The notes beneath the pieces are model-generated. The model had not been told where the DNA came from and ran no database searches. It saw only the letters and a program-made list of their open reading frames with translations. 64,000 nucleotides of DNA. It comes from an uncultured Pirellulaceae bacterium (GTDB taxonomy: Bacteria; Planctomycetota; Planctomycetia; Pirellulales; Pirellulaceae). This document shows, piece after piece, positions 18,016 through 28,063 of the stretch. Position 1 is the stretch's first letter. Each line of letters opens with the position of its first letter. The position numbers and the translations under genes were made by a program. The stretch spans positions 1-64,000 of the forward strand of contig CALCJM010000004.1 of the NCBI GenBank assembly GCA_937967505.1. Direction: 5' to 3'.

Positions 18016-19500
18016 ATGAAAACGAACTCAGACTATCTATCCAACGAAGCGCGTGTTGCAGCAGCCCGATTGCAAACGCGCCGGCACTTCTTTGGCAATT
18101 GCTCGATCGGGCTTGGCGGTCTTGCTCTCAGTCAACTGATGGCCGGGATTTCGACGGCCGCAGATGATACCGATTCCCATACCGGCCAGCATGGATACCA
18201 GAAGCGCGCCAAACCTGCCAAACAGGTGATCTATTTGCACATGGCTGGATCTCCGCCCCAGCATGAGTTGTTTGACTACAAACCTGAATTGGAGAAACGT
18301 AACCTTCAGGAATGCCCGGAAGAGCTGATCGCGGGGAAGAAGTTTGCATTTATTAAAGGGCGTCCCAAGCTGTTGGGGCCCGTTTTCCCATTTGAACGCT
18401 ATGGGAAATCAGGTATGCAGCTGGGCAAAAAGATACCTCATATTGCTGCTCATGCGGACGAGTTATGTCTGGTCAAGTCCATGTATACAGACCAGTTCAA
18501 CCATGCTCCGGCACAGTTGGCCCTGCACACCGGAACGCCACAGGTCGGCGGTGCTTCCTTCGGATCGTGGGCGACCTACGGGCTGGGAAGTGAGAACGAA
18601 AATCTACCCGGTTATATGGTGATGGTATCCGGAGGCAATATGCCTTCGGCGGGGAAAAATGCGTGGGGCAATGGATATTTGCCCGGGGTTTTTCAGGGCG
18701 TTCAGTGCCGGAGCGAAGGTGACCCGATTCTGTATGTGAGCAACCCCAAAGGTATGTCACGCGACATTCGCAGAGAAAGTCTGGATGCGCTCAATCAGCT
18801 CAACCGTCGCGAGTACGAGTTGTTTCGCGATCCGGAAACGCTGACCCGAATCGAACAGTACGAATTGGCGTTCCGGATGCAGACTGCAGTTCCCGAAGTG
18901 ATGGATATCAGTAAGGAGCCTCAAAACGTGCTTGAGGCATATGGTGCAGAGCCGGGCAAAGCTTCGTTTGCGAATAATTGCTTGTTGGCGCGCCGGCTGG
19001 TGGAACAAGGGGTGCGGTTTGTTCAGTTGTTTGATTGGGGCTGGGATATTCACGGCACAGGCAAGAAAGATGACATGCATTCCCAGTTTGTGAAAAAATG
19101 CAAGGAAGGTGACCAACCGATTGGAGCGTTACTGGCGGACCTCAAACAGCGCGGCATGTTGGACGAAACGTTGGTGATTTTTGGTGGCGAATTCGGCCGT
19201 ACACCGATGGTCGAAAACCGCAATGGCAAGATGGATTTCATCGGCCGTGACCACCATCCCGATTGTTTTAGTATGTGGATGGCTGGCGGCGGGTTCAAAT
19301 CGGGCTACGTGCACGGTGCGACCGATGAACTGGGATACAAGGTTGCCGAGGACGGGGTTAGCGTGAAGGATTTTCAGGCAACCGTGCTGCACGCGCTGGG
19401 GCTTGATCCACATCGGTTGAGTTTTTTGACGCAGGGATTGAATCAACGCTTGATCGGTCCGGCAAACACCCCCCAAGTGGTGCACGACCTGCTGACGTAG
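18016..19500 (+). CDS. DUF1501 family exported protein
   Basis: 494 aa. The N-terminus carries a twin-arginine leader (RRHFFGNCSIGLGGLALS), so it is exported folded. The body belongs to DUF1501, which has an alkaline-phosphatase/sulfatase-like fold; visible segments include GGEFGRTP and GRDHHPDCFSMWMAGGGFKSGYVHG, the metal-site-like region conserved in the family. It lies 150 bp after the PSD1 gene in the same direction, the standard planctomycete pairing. The substrate is unknown. Confidence 0.92.
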   Translation: MKTNSDYLSNEARVAAARLQTRRHFFGNCSIGLGGLALSQLMAGISTAADDTDSHTGQHGYQKRAKPAKQVIYLHMAGSPPQHELFDYKPELEKRNLQECPEELIAGKKFAFIKGRPKLLGPVFPFERYGKSGMQLGKKIPHIAAHADELCLVKSMYTDQFNHAPAQLALHTGTPQVGGASFGSWATYGLGSENENLPGYMVMVSGGNMPSAGKNAWGNGYLPGVFQGVQCRSEGDPILYVSNPKGMSRDIRRESLDALNQLNRREYELFRDPETLTRIEQYELAFRMQTAVPEVMDISKEPQNVLEAYGAEPGKASFANNCLLARRLVEQGVRFVQLFDWGWDIHGTGKKDDMHSQFVKKCKEGDQPIGALLADLKQRGMLDETLVIFGGEFGRTPMVENRNGKMDFIGRDHHPDCFSMWMAGGGFKSGYVHGATDELGYKVAEDGVSVKDFQATVLHALGLDPHRLSFLTQGLNQRLIGPANTPQVVHDLLT

Positions 19501-19593
19501 ATCGGCTGTGGAAACGGTGTACAATACAGACTACTCAGTCGAGTGAAATTCAATAAAGCGTAACTAAAGTGTAATCAGGAATGTGACGTTGCC

Positions 19594-20862
19594 ATGATTT
19601 CCCTTCGATACCATCTATTTTCTGTAGCCGTATGCCTGTTCTTGTTTTCCCAGATGCTTTTTGCACAACAGCACTGGCCTCGATTTCATGGTAACAACGG
19701 TACGGGGGTATCGCTTAAATCTCATTTGCCACAGACCTGGGCTGACGAACAATACGCCTGGCAAGTGAATTTGCCGGGCGTAGGGTCGGGATCCCCGGTC
19801 GTGTGGGGCGGCAAGATCTTCCTGTCCTCTTCGGATCCCGACACGGCCAAACTAACGGTGATGTGCCTGTCTGTCGAAGAGGGCCAGGAGCTGTGGAAGA
19901 AAACGTTTGACTCAACGAAACATCATCTGCATGCCAAAAACACGTTTGCTTCTTCGACATTGGCGGTGGATGAGGACCAGGTTTACGTAGCCTTCGCCAA
20001 CGAAGCGCATACATGGTTACTGGCTATTTCTCATGACGGTCAGCAAAAGTGGAAACGCGATTTCGGGGCGTATGTCTCCAGCCATGGCTTTGGCAGTTCG
20101 CCGCTGGTTTATCAGGACAAAGTAGTTCTCGTCAATTCGCAGCAGGCGACCCAGCTTAAAAAGGGCCAGCAGCCCGGAAAGAGTCGCGTGATTGCTGTTA
20201 ACGCCAGTGACGGTAGCGATGCTTGGCAAACGCCACTTGAAGCGAAACGTGTCTGCTACGGGGTGCCGTGTATTTATCGTGGGGCTGACGGTGTTGATCA
20301 GTTGATCGGGGCGAATACGGGAAACGGTTTCTACAGTATTGATCCCGAGACGGGGAGATTAAATTGGCAGACGGACCGCTCATTCAACAAACGTGTGGTG
20401 GCATCTCCTGTATTGGCAAATGGATTGGTACTGGCAACGGCCGGATCGGGAGGTGGAGGAAATTATTTGGTGGCAATGAAGTTAAGCGCCGACGCGCATG
20501 TCCCACCGACCGAGGCCTATCGAATTCAAAGCGCCAGTTACGTACCCAGCCCGATAGTGGTTGACGATTTGCTGTTTCTATTTACTGATAAGGGCATCGT
20601 TTCCTGTCACGATGTGGCAACGGGAAAGTTGCTGTGGAAGAAACGTGCTTCCAAGGGATTCAATGGTTCACCGGTGGCGACCGCCAAGCATATTTACTGC
20701 GTCGATGAGGAAGGGAACATTCACGTGGTGACTGTTGGAAATGAGCCCGATCATCAAATTGTGGCGGCGATGGGTGAGCCCAGTCGTAGCACGCCCGCGA
20801 TCGTTGGTAACAGGATCTATTTTCGATCGTACACGCGTCTGTGGGCGTTGGATGCACAGTAG
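19594..20862 (+). CDS. Secreted PQQ-like beta-propeller protein
   Basis: 422 aa with a signal peptide (residues 1-24, ending FAQQ). The body contains repeated outer-strand motifs of the PQQ-binding/quinoprotein propeller type, for example W-x-N-L-P-G-V-G-S-G-S-P-V-V-W and GKLLWKKRASKGFNGSPV. In planctomycetes such proteins usually lack proof of PQQ binding and often follow PSD1/DUF1501 genes; a scaffolding or binding role is possible. It follows the DUF1501 gene by 93 bp. Confidence 0.85.
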   Translation: MISLRYHLFSVAVCLFLFSQMLFAQQHWPRFHGNNGTGVSLKSHLPQTWADEQYAWQVNLPGVGSGSPVVWGGKIFLSSSDPDTAKLTVMCLSVEEGQELWKKTFDSTKHHLHAKNTFASSTLAVDEDQVYVAFANEAHTWLLAISHDGQQKWKRDFGAYVSSHGFGSSPLVYQDKVVLVNSQQATQLKKGQQPGKSRVIAVNASDGSDAWQTPLEAKRVCYGVPCIYRGADGVDQLIGANTGNGFYSIDPETGRLNWQTDRSFNKRVVASPVLANGLVLATAGSGGGGNYLVAMKLSADAHVPPTEAYRIQSASYVPSPIVVDDLLFLFTDKGIVSCHDVATGKLLWKKRASKGFNGSPVATAKHIYCVDEEGNIHVVTVGNEPDHQIVAAMGEPSRSTPAIVGNRIYFRSYTRLWALDAQ

Positions 20863-21014
20863 CCGGAACTCGCTGCCAATTGGCTGGAGCGTGATGGGCT
20901 GATTTACTGTCAGGATTAGCCGTTTTCACGCACATTGTCCGATAGAGCATGGTAGACTCGCAGAACCACTTCCTGATATTGTCAACATCAGTCATTCTTC
21001 AAAAGGGGTTTGTC

Positions 21015-21698
21015 ATGCGGAAACAGATTTATTTTTTGGGTATGGTGGCATTGGTATTGCTGATGACCGGCGGGCTGATGCCTGCCCGCGCGGAGGCACA
21101 GTTTACCATCGCATTTTCTGACGCGGACTTTGCTACCAATCCACAATTCAGCTCTGTTGAAACCTTTAACTTCAATCTGGTGGTGGCCGCTCCACTGACC
21201 ACCGGCGTCTATAATAACCCCTTGTTGACCTCCTTGGACTATGCGGTCAATGGAGTTTTGGCACCCGGGACACCTTCCGGATTTCCCGGATTCAATCTGG
21301 TAAGAACGATTGGTGGTGCTGAATTCTACACACAGGGTTCTTCGTTGAATTTTGAGATTGCGGATACTGCCGATCTGACCGATGGTCTTCAGGCGTCTGA
21401 ACTGGTTGGCGCGTTCGAACTAAATGCGCGAGAGGACAATACGGGGCGTTACCATCCTGCACTGCTGGTGATTAATCGTGACGGCACCGGAAGTATTCGC
21501 AACAGTGACAATCAGGGCGGCATCAACCCGGGATCGATGCGCGAGGTCGATGTGATGATTGGCGAGGAGTACGTCACCAATCTGTCATTTTCTCCATCGG
21601 ACCTGACCATTTCAACCAACAGTGTTCCAGAACCTTCCTCAGCAATCTTGTGTTTATTGGCCATTGCTGGAGCTGCGGTACGTCGACGACGCGCGTAA
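21015..21698 (+). CDS. PEP-CTERM sorting-signal protein
   Basis: 227 aa. Signal peptide (residues about 6-34), a middle region without a recognised domain but rich in Thr/Asn/Gly and likely beta structure, and a C-terminal PEP-CTERM signal: VPEPSS, a hydrophobic helix (LCLLAIAGAA) and a final VRRRRA. Such proteins are cut and anchored or released by an exosortase; no exosortase gene is in this window. ATG 21015 is preferred over an in-frame start at 20949, because the signal peptide starts there and AAAAGGGG precedes it. It has no close operon partner of known function. Confidence 0.85.
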   Translation: MRKQIYFLGMVALVLLMTGGLMPARAEAQFTIAFSDADFATNPQFSSVETFNFNLVVAAPLTTGVYNNPLLTSLDYAVNGVLAPGTPSGFPGFNLVRTIGGAEFYTQGSSLNFEIADTADLTDGLQASELVGAFELNAREDNTGRYHPALLVINRDGTGSIRNSDNQGGINPGSMREVDVMIGEEYVTNLSFSPSDLTISTNSVPEPSSAILCLLAIAGAAVRRRRA

Positions 21699-21719
21699 AG
21701 GATCGATAAGGAATTTTGG

Positions 21720-24700
21720 ATGTGGAGATTTTGGATCGATGTCGGCGGAACGTTTACGGATTGCTTGGCGATATCGCCTGACGGGAATCAACATCAGACC
21801 AAAGTGCTCAGCAGCGGGGTGACCAAAGGATCGATTTCTAGGTTCGATTCCGATCGCATTATTGTCTCTGTAAGTTTTGGTGGCTATCCTGCGGGATTCT
21901 GGGCAGGCGCGACGTTGAGTCTGATTGACGCACATGGGCGGGTATTGAAGTCCACAGCCGTGCGGTCATTTTCGGTTTCTGATCGACAGCAACGGTTTGA
22001 ACTTCAGCACGTCATCACAGCCGACACCGCGCGACTTACTCGCCAGATCGAATTGTCAGCGGGTGTTCACGCCCCGATTGTTGCGATTCGCCAAATCATG
22101 GGATTACCGATTTCCCGGCCGATACCCGATTGTCAGGTACAGTTGGGAACAACGCGCGGTACCAACGCATTGCTGACGCGCTCCGGGGCAAAGGTGGCGC
22201 TGATCACTTCTGCCGGTTTTCGCGATTTGTTGAAGATTGGTGATCAAGCGCGGCCGCATCTATTTCAGCTGGCGATCAAAAAATCGGCACCGCTTTTTTT
22301 CCAGGCCGAAGAGGTCAGCGCACGCATTCTGTCCGATGGAACCGTTCGGCAACCGATCGACGAAAATGCGGTGCGGGAAATGCTCGATGCGCTCCAACGC
22401 TCTGGTGTAACTTCAATCGCCGTGTGTCTGATGCATAGCTTCCGTTTTCCACAGCATGAACGGATCGTTGGGCGGCTGGCAAGCGCGGCCGGGTTCGAAG
22501 AAGTGCGGCTCTCGCACGAAGTGTCTCCACTGATCAAGATCGTGCCTCGGGCTGAAACGACGGTTCTCGACGCTTATTTAAATCCGGTGATTCGAAGCTA
22601 TCTGGATGAGATCGAGAATGAGCTCTCGAATCAATCGACGCTGCGGTTGATGACCTCGGCAGGAGGGCTGGTGAGACGCGCCAATTTTTCCGGCAAGGAT
22701 TCCGTTTTGTCCGGGCCAGCGGGCGGTGTCGTGGGGGCAGTACGAATCGGGCAGCAGGCCGGATTTGAAAAAGTGATTGGCTTCGACATGGGTGGGACGA
22801 GCACTGATGTCTCGCGGTTTGATGGGCGGTTCGAAATGGAATTCGAAAGCCGCAAGGCGGGTGTACGGATGCTCGCGCCGATGCTGGCGATCGAGACAGT
22901 TGCCGCCGGGGGTGGATCGGTGTGCTGGTTTGATGGAACGCGCTTACAGGTGGGGCCGCAGAGCGCCGGTTCGAATCCGGGGCCAGCCTGTTATGGCAAG
23001 GATGGGCCGCTGACGGTGACCGACATCAATTTGTTTCTTGGGCGTATCGATGAAGGTCTGTTTCCGTTTGCACTCGACCAGGCCGCTACCGCGCGAAAGC
23101 TGGAGAGGCTTTGTGATGAGTTGCAACAGGCGGGGTACGACTATACCCCCACGGTGTTGGCAGAGGGGTTTTTGTCAATCGCCAATAACAATATGGCTGC
23201 TGCGATTGAAAGTGTGTCTGTACGTAAAGGCTACGACCCCAAAGACTATGCGTTGCTGTCGTTTGGCGGTGCAGGTGCGCAGCATTGTTGTGCCGTGGCA
23301 GAGCGGCTGGGGATCAAGACGATTCTGGACCATCGACAAAGTAGTATTTTGAGCGCTGTGGGAATCGCGCTGGCGGAGGAAACGGCTCACGCGGTTAAAG
23401 GTGTCCTGCGAAGCATTGACGAAACCAGCGATGCGTTCTTAAAAGCTGTCTTTGCCAAACTGGAGCAGCAGGTAGCCTGGAAACTGAAGAACAGCAATGC
23501 GGATTTGAGCACAATCAAGTTTGATCGCCGGCTGGAAGTTAGATATGAGGGGTTGGATGCCGCGTTGTTGATCGATGCGGATGATGTGGGTTCTGCGTTG
23601 CCGTTGTTTTTGCAAAAGCATCAGCAATTTTACGGATACACGCAGGATCGAATGGTGGAGGTTGTGGCCGCCCGGTTGCAGGGGACGTTGCCTCGGGAAA
23701 GTCAAAAAAAGCAGCATTGGCCCTCGTTTACCGATCGTAATTTCCAGGTGGATCATGGCGCTGCCGGAGCATCGCTGTTGCGCAGTAGCCTGACGGTGGG
23801 TGATTCGATTCCCGGTCCGGCGATGATCGTTGATGTGTTTTCGACGACGATCATTGATGCCGGTTGGGTGGCACGGGTCGGACCGGAGGCGAATTTGCGA
23901 ATCGAGCAACTGGAATTGGAAACGGCTGTGAAAACTGATCGGACAGCTGTGATTCAGCGTGCGGATCCTGTCGAACTGGAAATTTTCAATCAGCACTTTG
24001 CCTCGATCGCGGCTCAGATGGGATTGTGTTTGCAAAAGACATCCATCAGCGTCAACGTCAAGGAACGACTGGATTTTAGCTGTGCGATTTTTACATCGTT
24101 GGGAGACCTCGTTGTCAACGCGCCGCACATCCCGGTACACTTGGGCGCGATGAGTGCAACGGTGCGGGAAATTATTCGGCTGAATCCCGAGGTGGATTCG
24201 GGGGATGTATTTGTTACCAACGACCCTTACGGTGGCGGTTCGCATTTGCCGGACGTGACGGTGGTTTCCCCTGTTTATGTTGGAACCGGGACCGATGGTA
24301 GTCAGCCGGCATTCTGGGTGGCCAGTCGTTCGCATCACGCGGAAATCGGCGGGAAAACGCCCGGTTCAATGCCACCTGATGCCGTTTCTCTGGCGGAGGA
24401 AGGTGTGCTAATTTCCAATTTTAAATTGGTCGATCGCGGCAAGGAAAAGTTTGAAGAGTTGGAACGTCTGCTGAGCAGCGGATCGTATCCATCCAGAAGC
24501 GTGCGGGAAAATCTTGCTGATATACGGGCGCAGATTGCCGCAAACCAATCGGGAAGCCGTGATTTGGTGAAGCTGGTTTTGGATCATGGACGACAGAAAG
24601 TAATGTCCTATATGGGATTCATTCAAGATGCGGCTGCTGTGCAGTGTCGTGCGGCCATAGGGGACTTATCCGACGGCGAATACACGTTTTCTGACGTGCT

Positions 24701-25517
24701 GGACAATAGAGCGATGATCTGTGTGAGAGTCTTGGTTGATGGCCAATCCATGACGATTGATTTTGACGGAACAGATGCCGTGTTGGCCGGGAATCAGAAC
24801 GCGAATCCGGCTATCGTCCGATCGGCGGTGATGTACGTTTTGCGAATGTTGATCCAGTCCGACATTCCGTTAAACGAGGGCGTGATGAAGCCCGTGACGG
24901 TCACCATTCCGGAGAACTGTTTTCTTAATCCCGGGCGGGGGAAGAGTCCGAAATTCAGTCCACCTGTCGTCGGCGGTAACGTGGAGACGTCGCAACGTGT
25001 GGTGGATGTTTTGCTTGGCGCATTGGGAATTGCGGCCGCCAGCCAAGGTACGATGAATAACTGGCTGATGGGAGACGCGACGTTTGGCTACTACGAAACG
25101 ATCGGCGGCGGTTCCGGTGCGACGAAGGATAGCGCTGGGGCGGATGCGGTTCATGTTCACATGACCAATACACGTTTGACAGATCCGGAAATTCTGGAAA
25201 CGCGGTATCCGGTGGTGTTGCGCGAGTTCTCGATTCGACGCGACAGCGGCGGAAAGGGGAAACAGCGTGGCGGCGATGGAATGGTGCGGGAGGTTGAGTT
25301 TCTGAAGCCGTTGCAGGTATCGTTGCTGACCAACCGGAGAAATTGCTCGCCGTGGGGGCTTGGTGGCGGAGAGGATGGCAAAGCCGGCAGGAATATACTG
25401 ATTCGGCTTGGTGGTGCGCGGGCCGACTTGCCAAGTTCAGCACAATTGGAAGTGGACGTTGGGGATGTGCTTCGCCTCGAGACGCCAGGTGGTGGTGGCT
25501 TTGGAATGAAGAATTAG
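21720..25517 (+). CDS. Fused HyuA-HyuB hydantoinase/5-oxoprolinase
   Basis: 1265 aa. The N-terminal half is an ATP-dependent HyuA-type domain (IDVGGTFTD at residues 6-14, GTTRGTNALL, GFDMGGTSTDVSRFDG), the C-terminal half (from about residue 745) a HyuB domain (NDPYGGGSHLPDVTVVSP, GGGGFG at the end). Such fusions hydrolyse 5-oxoproline or related cyclic amides with ATP; the exact substrate cannot be read here. Odd: about 60-70 residues (about 37-105) are inserted between the phosphate-binding start and the GTTRGTN motif, rich in beta-type sequence. It starts 22 bp after the PEP-CTERM gene, but functional linkage is doubtful. Confidence 0.9.
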   Translation: MWRFWIDVGGTFTDCLAISPDGNQHQTKVLSSGVTKGSISRFDSDRIIVSVSFGGYPAGFWAGATLSLIDAHGRVLKSTAVRSFSVSDRQQRFELQHVITADTARLTRQIELSAGVHAPIVAIRQIMGLPISRPIPDCQVQLGTTRGTNALLTRSGAKVALITSAGFRDLLKIGDQARPHLFQLAIKKSAPLFFQAEEVSARILSDGTVRQPIDENAVREMLDALQRSGVTSIAVCLMHSFRFPQHERIVGRLASAAGFEEVRLSHEVSPLIKIVPRAETTVLDAYLNPVIRSYLDEIENELSNQSTLRLMTSAGGLVRRANFSGKDSVLSGPAGGVVGAVRIGQQAGFEKVIGFDMGGTSTDVSRFDGRFEMEFESRKAGVRMLAPMLAIETVAAGGGSVCWFDGTRLQVGPQSAGSNPGPACYGKDGPLTVTDINLFLGRIDEGLFPFALDQAATARKLERLCDELQQAGYDYTPTVLAEGFLSIANNNMAAAIESVSVRKGYDPKDYALLSFGGAGAQHCCAVAERLGIKTILDHRQSSILSAVGIALAEETAHAVKGVLRSIDETSDAFLKAVFAKLEQQVAWKLKNSNADLSTIKFDRRLEVRYEGLDAALLIDADDVGSALPLFLQKHQQFYGYTQDRMVEVVAARLQGTLPRESQKKQHWPSFTDRNFQVDHGAAGASLLRSSLTVGDSIPGPAMIVDVFSTTIIDAGWVARVGPEANLRIEQLELETAVKTDRTAVIQRADPVELEIFNQHFASIAAQMGLCLQKTSISVNVKERLDFSCAIFTSLGDLVVNAPHIPVHLGAMSATVREIIRLNPEVDSGDVFVTNDPYGGGSHLPDVTVVSPVYVGTGTDGSQPAFWVASRSHHAEIGGKTPGSMPPDAVSLAEEGVLISNFKLVDRGKEKFEELERLLSSGSYPSRSVRENLADIRAQIAANQSGSRDLVKLVLDHGRQKVMSYMGFIQDAAAVQCRAAIGDLSDGEYTFSDVLDNRAMICVRVLVDGQSMTIDFDGTDAVLAGNQNANPAIVRSAVMYVLRMLIQSDIPLNEGVMKPVTVTIPENCFLNPGRGKSPKFSPPVVGGNVETSQRVVDVLLGALGIAAASQGTMNNWLMGDATFGYYETIGGGSGATKDSAGADAVHVHMTNTRLTDPEILETRYPVVLREFSIRRDSGGKGKQRGGDGMVREVEFLKPLQVSLLTNRRNCSPWGLGGGEDGKAGRNILIRLGGARADLPSSAQLEVDVGDVLRLETPGGGGFGMKN

Positions 25518-25529
25518 CAGGTCGCTCTC
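25513..25529 (+). repeat. Interspersed post-stop repeat, copy 2
   Basis: Matches 13773-13789 at 16 of 17 positions, again overlapping the stop codon (25515-25517). The following sequence has lost the clean hairpin seen in copy 1. Confidence 0.6.
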
Positions 25530-25637
25530 CGAAAGAGGCACTCGCTTTGAAGAGACGTACGATCCTTTTCGAATCAAAGCTGTAGAGGCAACCGGCACAT
25601 TTGCAGAACATGTAGCGGAGCAATGACAGAGGGGCCC

Positions 25638-25682
25638 ACGTTCGGTTCGCGCAGACTTGCAGTTGTTGCGTGAACCGAACGT
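25638..25682. terminator. Long inverted repeat between convergent genes
   Basis: Left arm 25638-25653 and right arm 25667-25682 pair over 16 positions with one G-T pair (ACGTTCGG...CCGAACGT), loop 13 nt. It lies between the convergent oxoprolinase and ilvN genes and would end transcripts from both sides. It lacks a clear T run, so a Rho-independent mechanism is unproven. Confidence 0.7.
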
Positions 25683-25730
25683 TATTCCGACGGAGCGAAA
25701 TCCGACTATCATTGCCCCAGAACGAGCTGA

Positions 25731-26270
25731 TTATGTGATCTGTTCGCCACGCGCCATCACGACGCTACCGGTACGAACGATCTCGATGATTTCAAATTGC
25801 GATAGCATCGTTTCTGCCGCATCAACCTTGCCCGGATCCCCCTGGATCAACGCGATCATCGAAGTTGGTGTCAGATCGACGGTCTTGCCACCGAAGTGCT
25901 CGATCACGTGCAAGGCTTCCGTGCGGTCTTCTTTCTTGGCGATGAATTTAATCAGCGCCAGTTCCTTGATCACTGAATCTTCCGGAGTGTGTTCGTAAAC
26001 GTGAATCACGTCAATCAATTTGTCGACCTGTTTGTTGATCTGGTCCAGGCCTTCAGGATCACCGGAAATTCCGATCGTCATGCGGGCGTATTCGTCATCG
26101 CGCCCTTCAGAGACAACCAGAGAGTCGATGTTAAAAGCGCGACGGGCAAAGACCTGACAGATACGCATCAGCATGCCGGGTTTGTTTTTGGCAAGAACCG
26201 ACAGAGTGTGCGAATTGGAGCGATTGCTTCTGGCGACAGGCGTGTCGGTAGTAACAATTGTTTTAATCAT
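25731..26270 (-). CDS. ilvN: Acetolactate synthase small (regulatory) subunit
   Basis: 179 aa. The N-terminal ACT domain (HTLSVLAKNKPGMLMRICQVFARRAFNIDSLVV, about residues 22-55) and the C-terminal domain with the VMARGEQI end are typical of the regulatory subunit of acetohydroxyacid synthase, which gives valine feedback control in branched-chain amino acid synthesis. It lies 59 bp downstream of ilvB on the same strand. The ATG at 26270 gives about 20 extra N-terminal polar residues compared with most homologues. Confidence 0.95.
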   Translation of the reverse strand: MIKTIVTTDTPVARSNRSNSHTLSVLAKNKPGMLMRICQVFARRAFNIDSLVVSEGRDDEYARMTIGISGDPEGLDQINKQVDKLIDVIHVYEHTPEDSVIKELALIKFIAKKEDRTEALHVIEHFGGKTVDLTPTSMIALIQGDPGKVDAAETMLSQFEIIEIVRTGSVVMARGEQIT

Positions 26271-26329
26271 TGAATCAACATCATTGAGTGTGAGGAAATG
26301 CGGTTACAAGGTCCGGATTAACGGAGCCG

Positions 26330-28063
26330 TTAAGTAGACCCGATTGGCTTGGCCATCTTCTCTTTTGGTGGCTCAAGAATCATGTCTTCCAGAGCCGCAC
26401 CGGCAGGAATCATTGGGAACACGTTATCTGTTTTGACGCATTCGGCGTGGATCAAAATTGGGCCATCGTTGTAGGCCAACGCCTCTTCAATTTTGCGCGA
26501 GACATCAGCCGGACGTTTCATGTAAACGCTGGGGATATCGTAGGCGGCGGCCAGCTTGCAGAAGTCGGGGTTGCCGACTAGGTCCACACCGGAGGTGCGA
26601 TCTTCGTAGAACAACTCCTGCCACTGGCGAACCATACCCAGATAATGATTGTTCAGGACCACAATTTTAATCGGTAGTTTATGAATGGCTGCCGTCGAAA
26701 GTTCGAACGCGGTCATCTGGAAACCGCCATCGCCCGAAATCGAGATCACGGTTTTGTCCGGACAGCCCAGTGCCGCGCCAATGGCTGCCGGGAAGCCAAA
26801 GCCCATCGTTCCCGCACCGCCAGAAGATAACCAGTGATACGACTCATCATTTTTATAGAATTGAGCCGCCCACATCTGATGCTGGCCCACATCGGTGGAA
26901 ACGATCGCTTTGCCTTCGGTTTGTTGGTACAGTTCGTGGATCACCTGCTGCATCTTCAAACCGCCCTGCTTTTTGAATCCAAGCGGGAATTTGGTTTTGT
27001 TGCTCTCCATTTTTGCCAGCCACTGTTCGGTCGGCAGTGTCTTGACGCGCTTGTGCGCGTTCAGTTTTTTCAGAGCTGCGGTTGCATCACCAATGATCTG
27101 AATATCGGGACGAACCATTTTGTCCATTTCGGCCGAATCAATATCAATGTGAATGATCTTGGCATCCGCACAGAACTTGTCGGCTTGTCCAATGATGCGA
27201 TCATCAAAACGCGATCCGACATTAATCAACAGGTCGCAATCAACCATGGCCTTATTGGCGTAGGCGGTGCCATGCATCCCCAGCATCCCTAGCGACAGTT
27301 CGTGGCTTTCCGGGAACACGCCTTTACCCAGCAGCGTCGATGTCACCGGTGCCTGGAGAGTGGTGGCCAACTTCATCAACTCTTCGTCGGCGCGGGAGAT
27401 CATACAACCATGACCCGCCAGAATCACGGGCTTTTGAGATTGCGAAATTAAACGAGCAGCGTCGTCGATGTCTTTGTCTGTGAAGAGATTAGCTTCATCC
27501 GGTTTGTAACCCGGCAACTGCATCGGTGCATTCATATCGCCGGTGAAATCACCCTGGGAAACGTCTTTGGGAACGTCGATCAGCACAGGGCCGGGGCGAC
27601 CAGTGGTGGAAATGTGATAGGCCTCCCGCGCGACGCGCGGGAGGTCGTTGGACTCTTTCACCAAGTAGTTGTGTTTGACCACTGGGATCGTAATACCAAA
27701 GATGTCGGCTTCCTGGAAAGCGTCTTTGCCCAACATCCAGGTCACTTGTTGGCCGCAGAGTACGATCATCGGAACGGAATCCATCATTGCCGTCATCAGA
27801 CCGGTAACGGTGTTTCCTGCACCCGGGCCGGAGGTTACCAAAACTGCAGCGGGTTTACCGGTGGCTCGCGCGTATCCGTCAGCCATATGAACAGCACCCT
27901 GTTCGTGGCGGACAAGGATGAACTTCATTTTGGTTTTGACGGTTTCCAAAGCATCGAAAATTGGAATTGCGGCACCGCCGGAATAGCCAAAAATGTACTC
28001 GATTCCCAGATCATCAAGAGTCTTGATCAGGGCCTGTGCGCCGTCATATTTTTGCGTAGTCAT
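26330..28063 (-). CDS. ilvB: Acetolactate synthase large (catalytic) subunit
   Basis: 577 aa, ThDP-dependent enzyme joining two pyruvates to 2-acetolactate, or pyruvate and 2-oxobutyrate, first step of valine/leucine/isoleucine synthesis. Seen: the N-terminal [12 protein letters not shown] with the catalytic Glu of [16 protein letters not shown], and the ThDP/Mg motif GDGGFQM...NNHYLG. The frame extends to a GTG at 28078, but ATG 28063, with GGTGGA upstream, begins the normal [11 protein letters not shown]-terminus. Forms an operon with ilvN. Confidence 0.96.
   Translation of the reverse strand: MTTQKYDGAQALIKTLDDLGIEYIFGYSGGAAIPIFDALETVKTKMKFILVRHEQGAVHMADGYARATGKPAAVLVTSGPGAGNTVTGLMTAMMDSVPMIVLCGQQVTWMLGKDAFQEADIFGITIPVVKHNYLVKESNDLPRVAREAYHISTTGRPGPVLIDVPKDVSQGDFTGDMNAPMQLPGYKPDEANLFTDKDIDDAARLISQSQKPVILAGHGCMISRADEELMKLATTLQAPVTSTLLGKGVFPESHELSLGMLGMHGTAYANKAMVDCDLLINVGSRFDDRIIGQADKFCADAKIIHIDIDSAEMDKMVRPDIQIIGDATAALKKLNAHKRVKTLPTEQWLAKMESNKTKFPLGFKKQGGLKMQQVIHELYQQTEGKAIVSTDVGQHQMWAAQFYKNDESYHWLSSGGAGTMGFGFPAAIGAALGCPDKTVISISGDGGFQMTAFELSTAAIHKLPIKIVVLNNHYLGMVRQWQELFYEDRTSGVDLVGNPDFCKLAAAYDIPSVYMKRPADVSRKIEEALAYNDGPILIHAECVKTDNVFPMIPAGAALEDMILEPPKEKMAKPIGST

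Noticed and set aside
22967-22988. CCGGTTCGAATCCGGGGC, a tRNA T-arm lookalike
   Set aside because: It lies within the oxoprolinase gene, encodes the conserved SNPGPACYG motif, and no acceptor stem or anticodon arm fits around it.
23439-24338. - strand open frame (299 codons) opposite the oxoprolinase gene
   Set aside because: Shadow of a strongly coding + strand with conserved HyuA-HyuB motifs.
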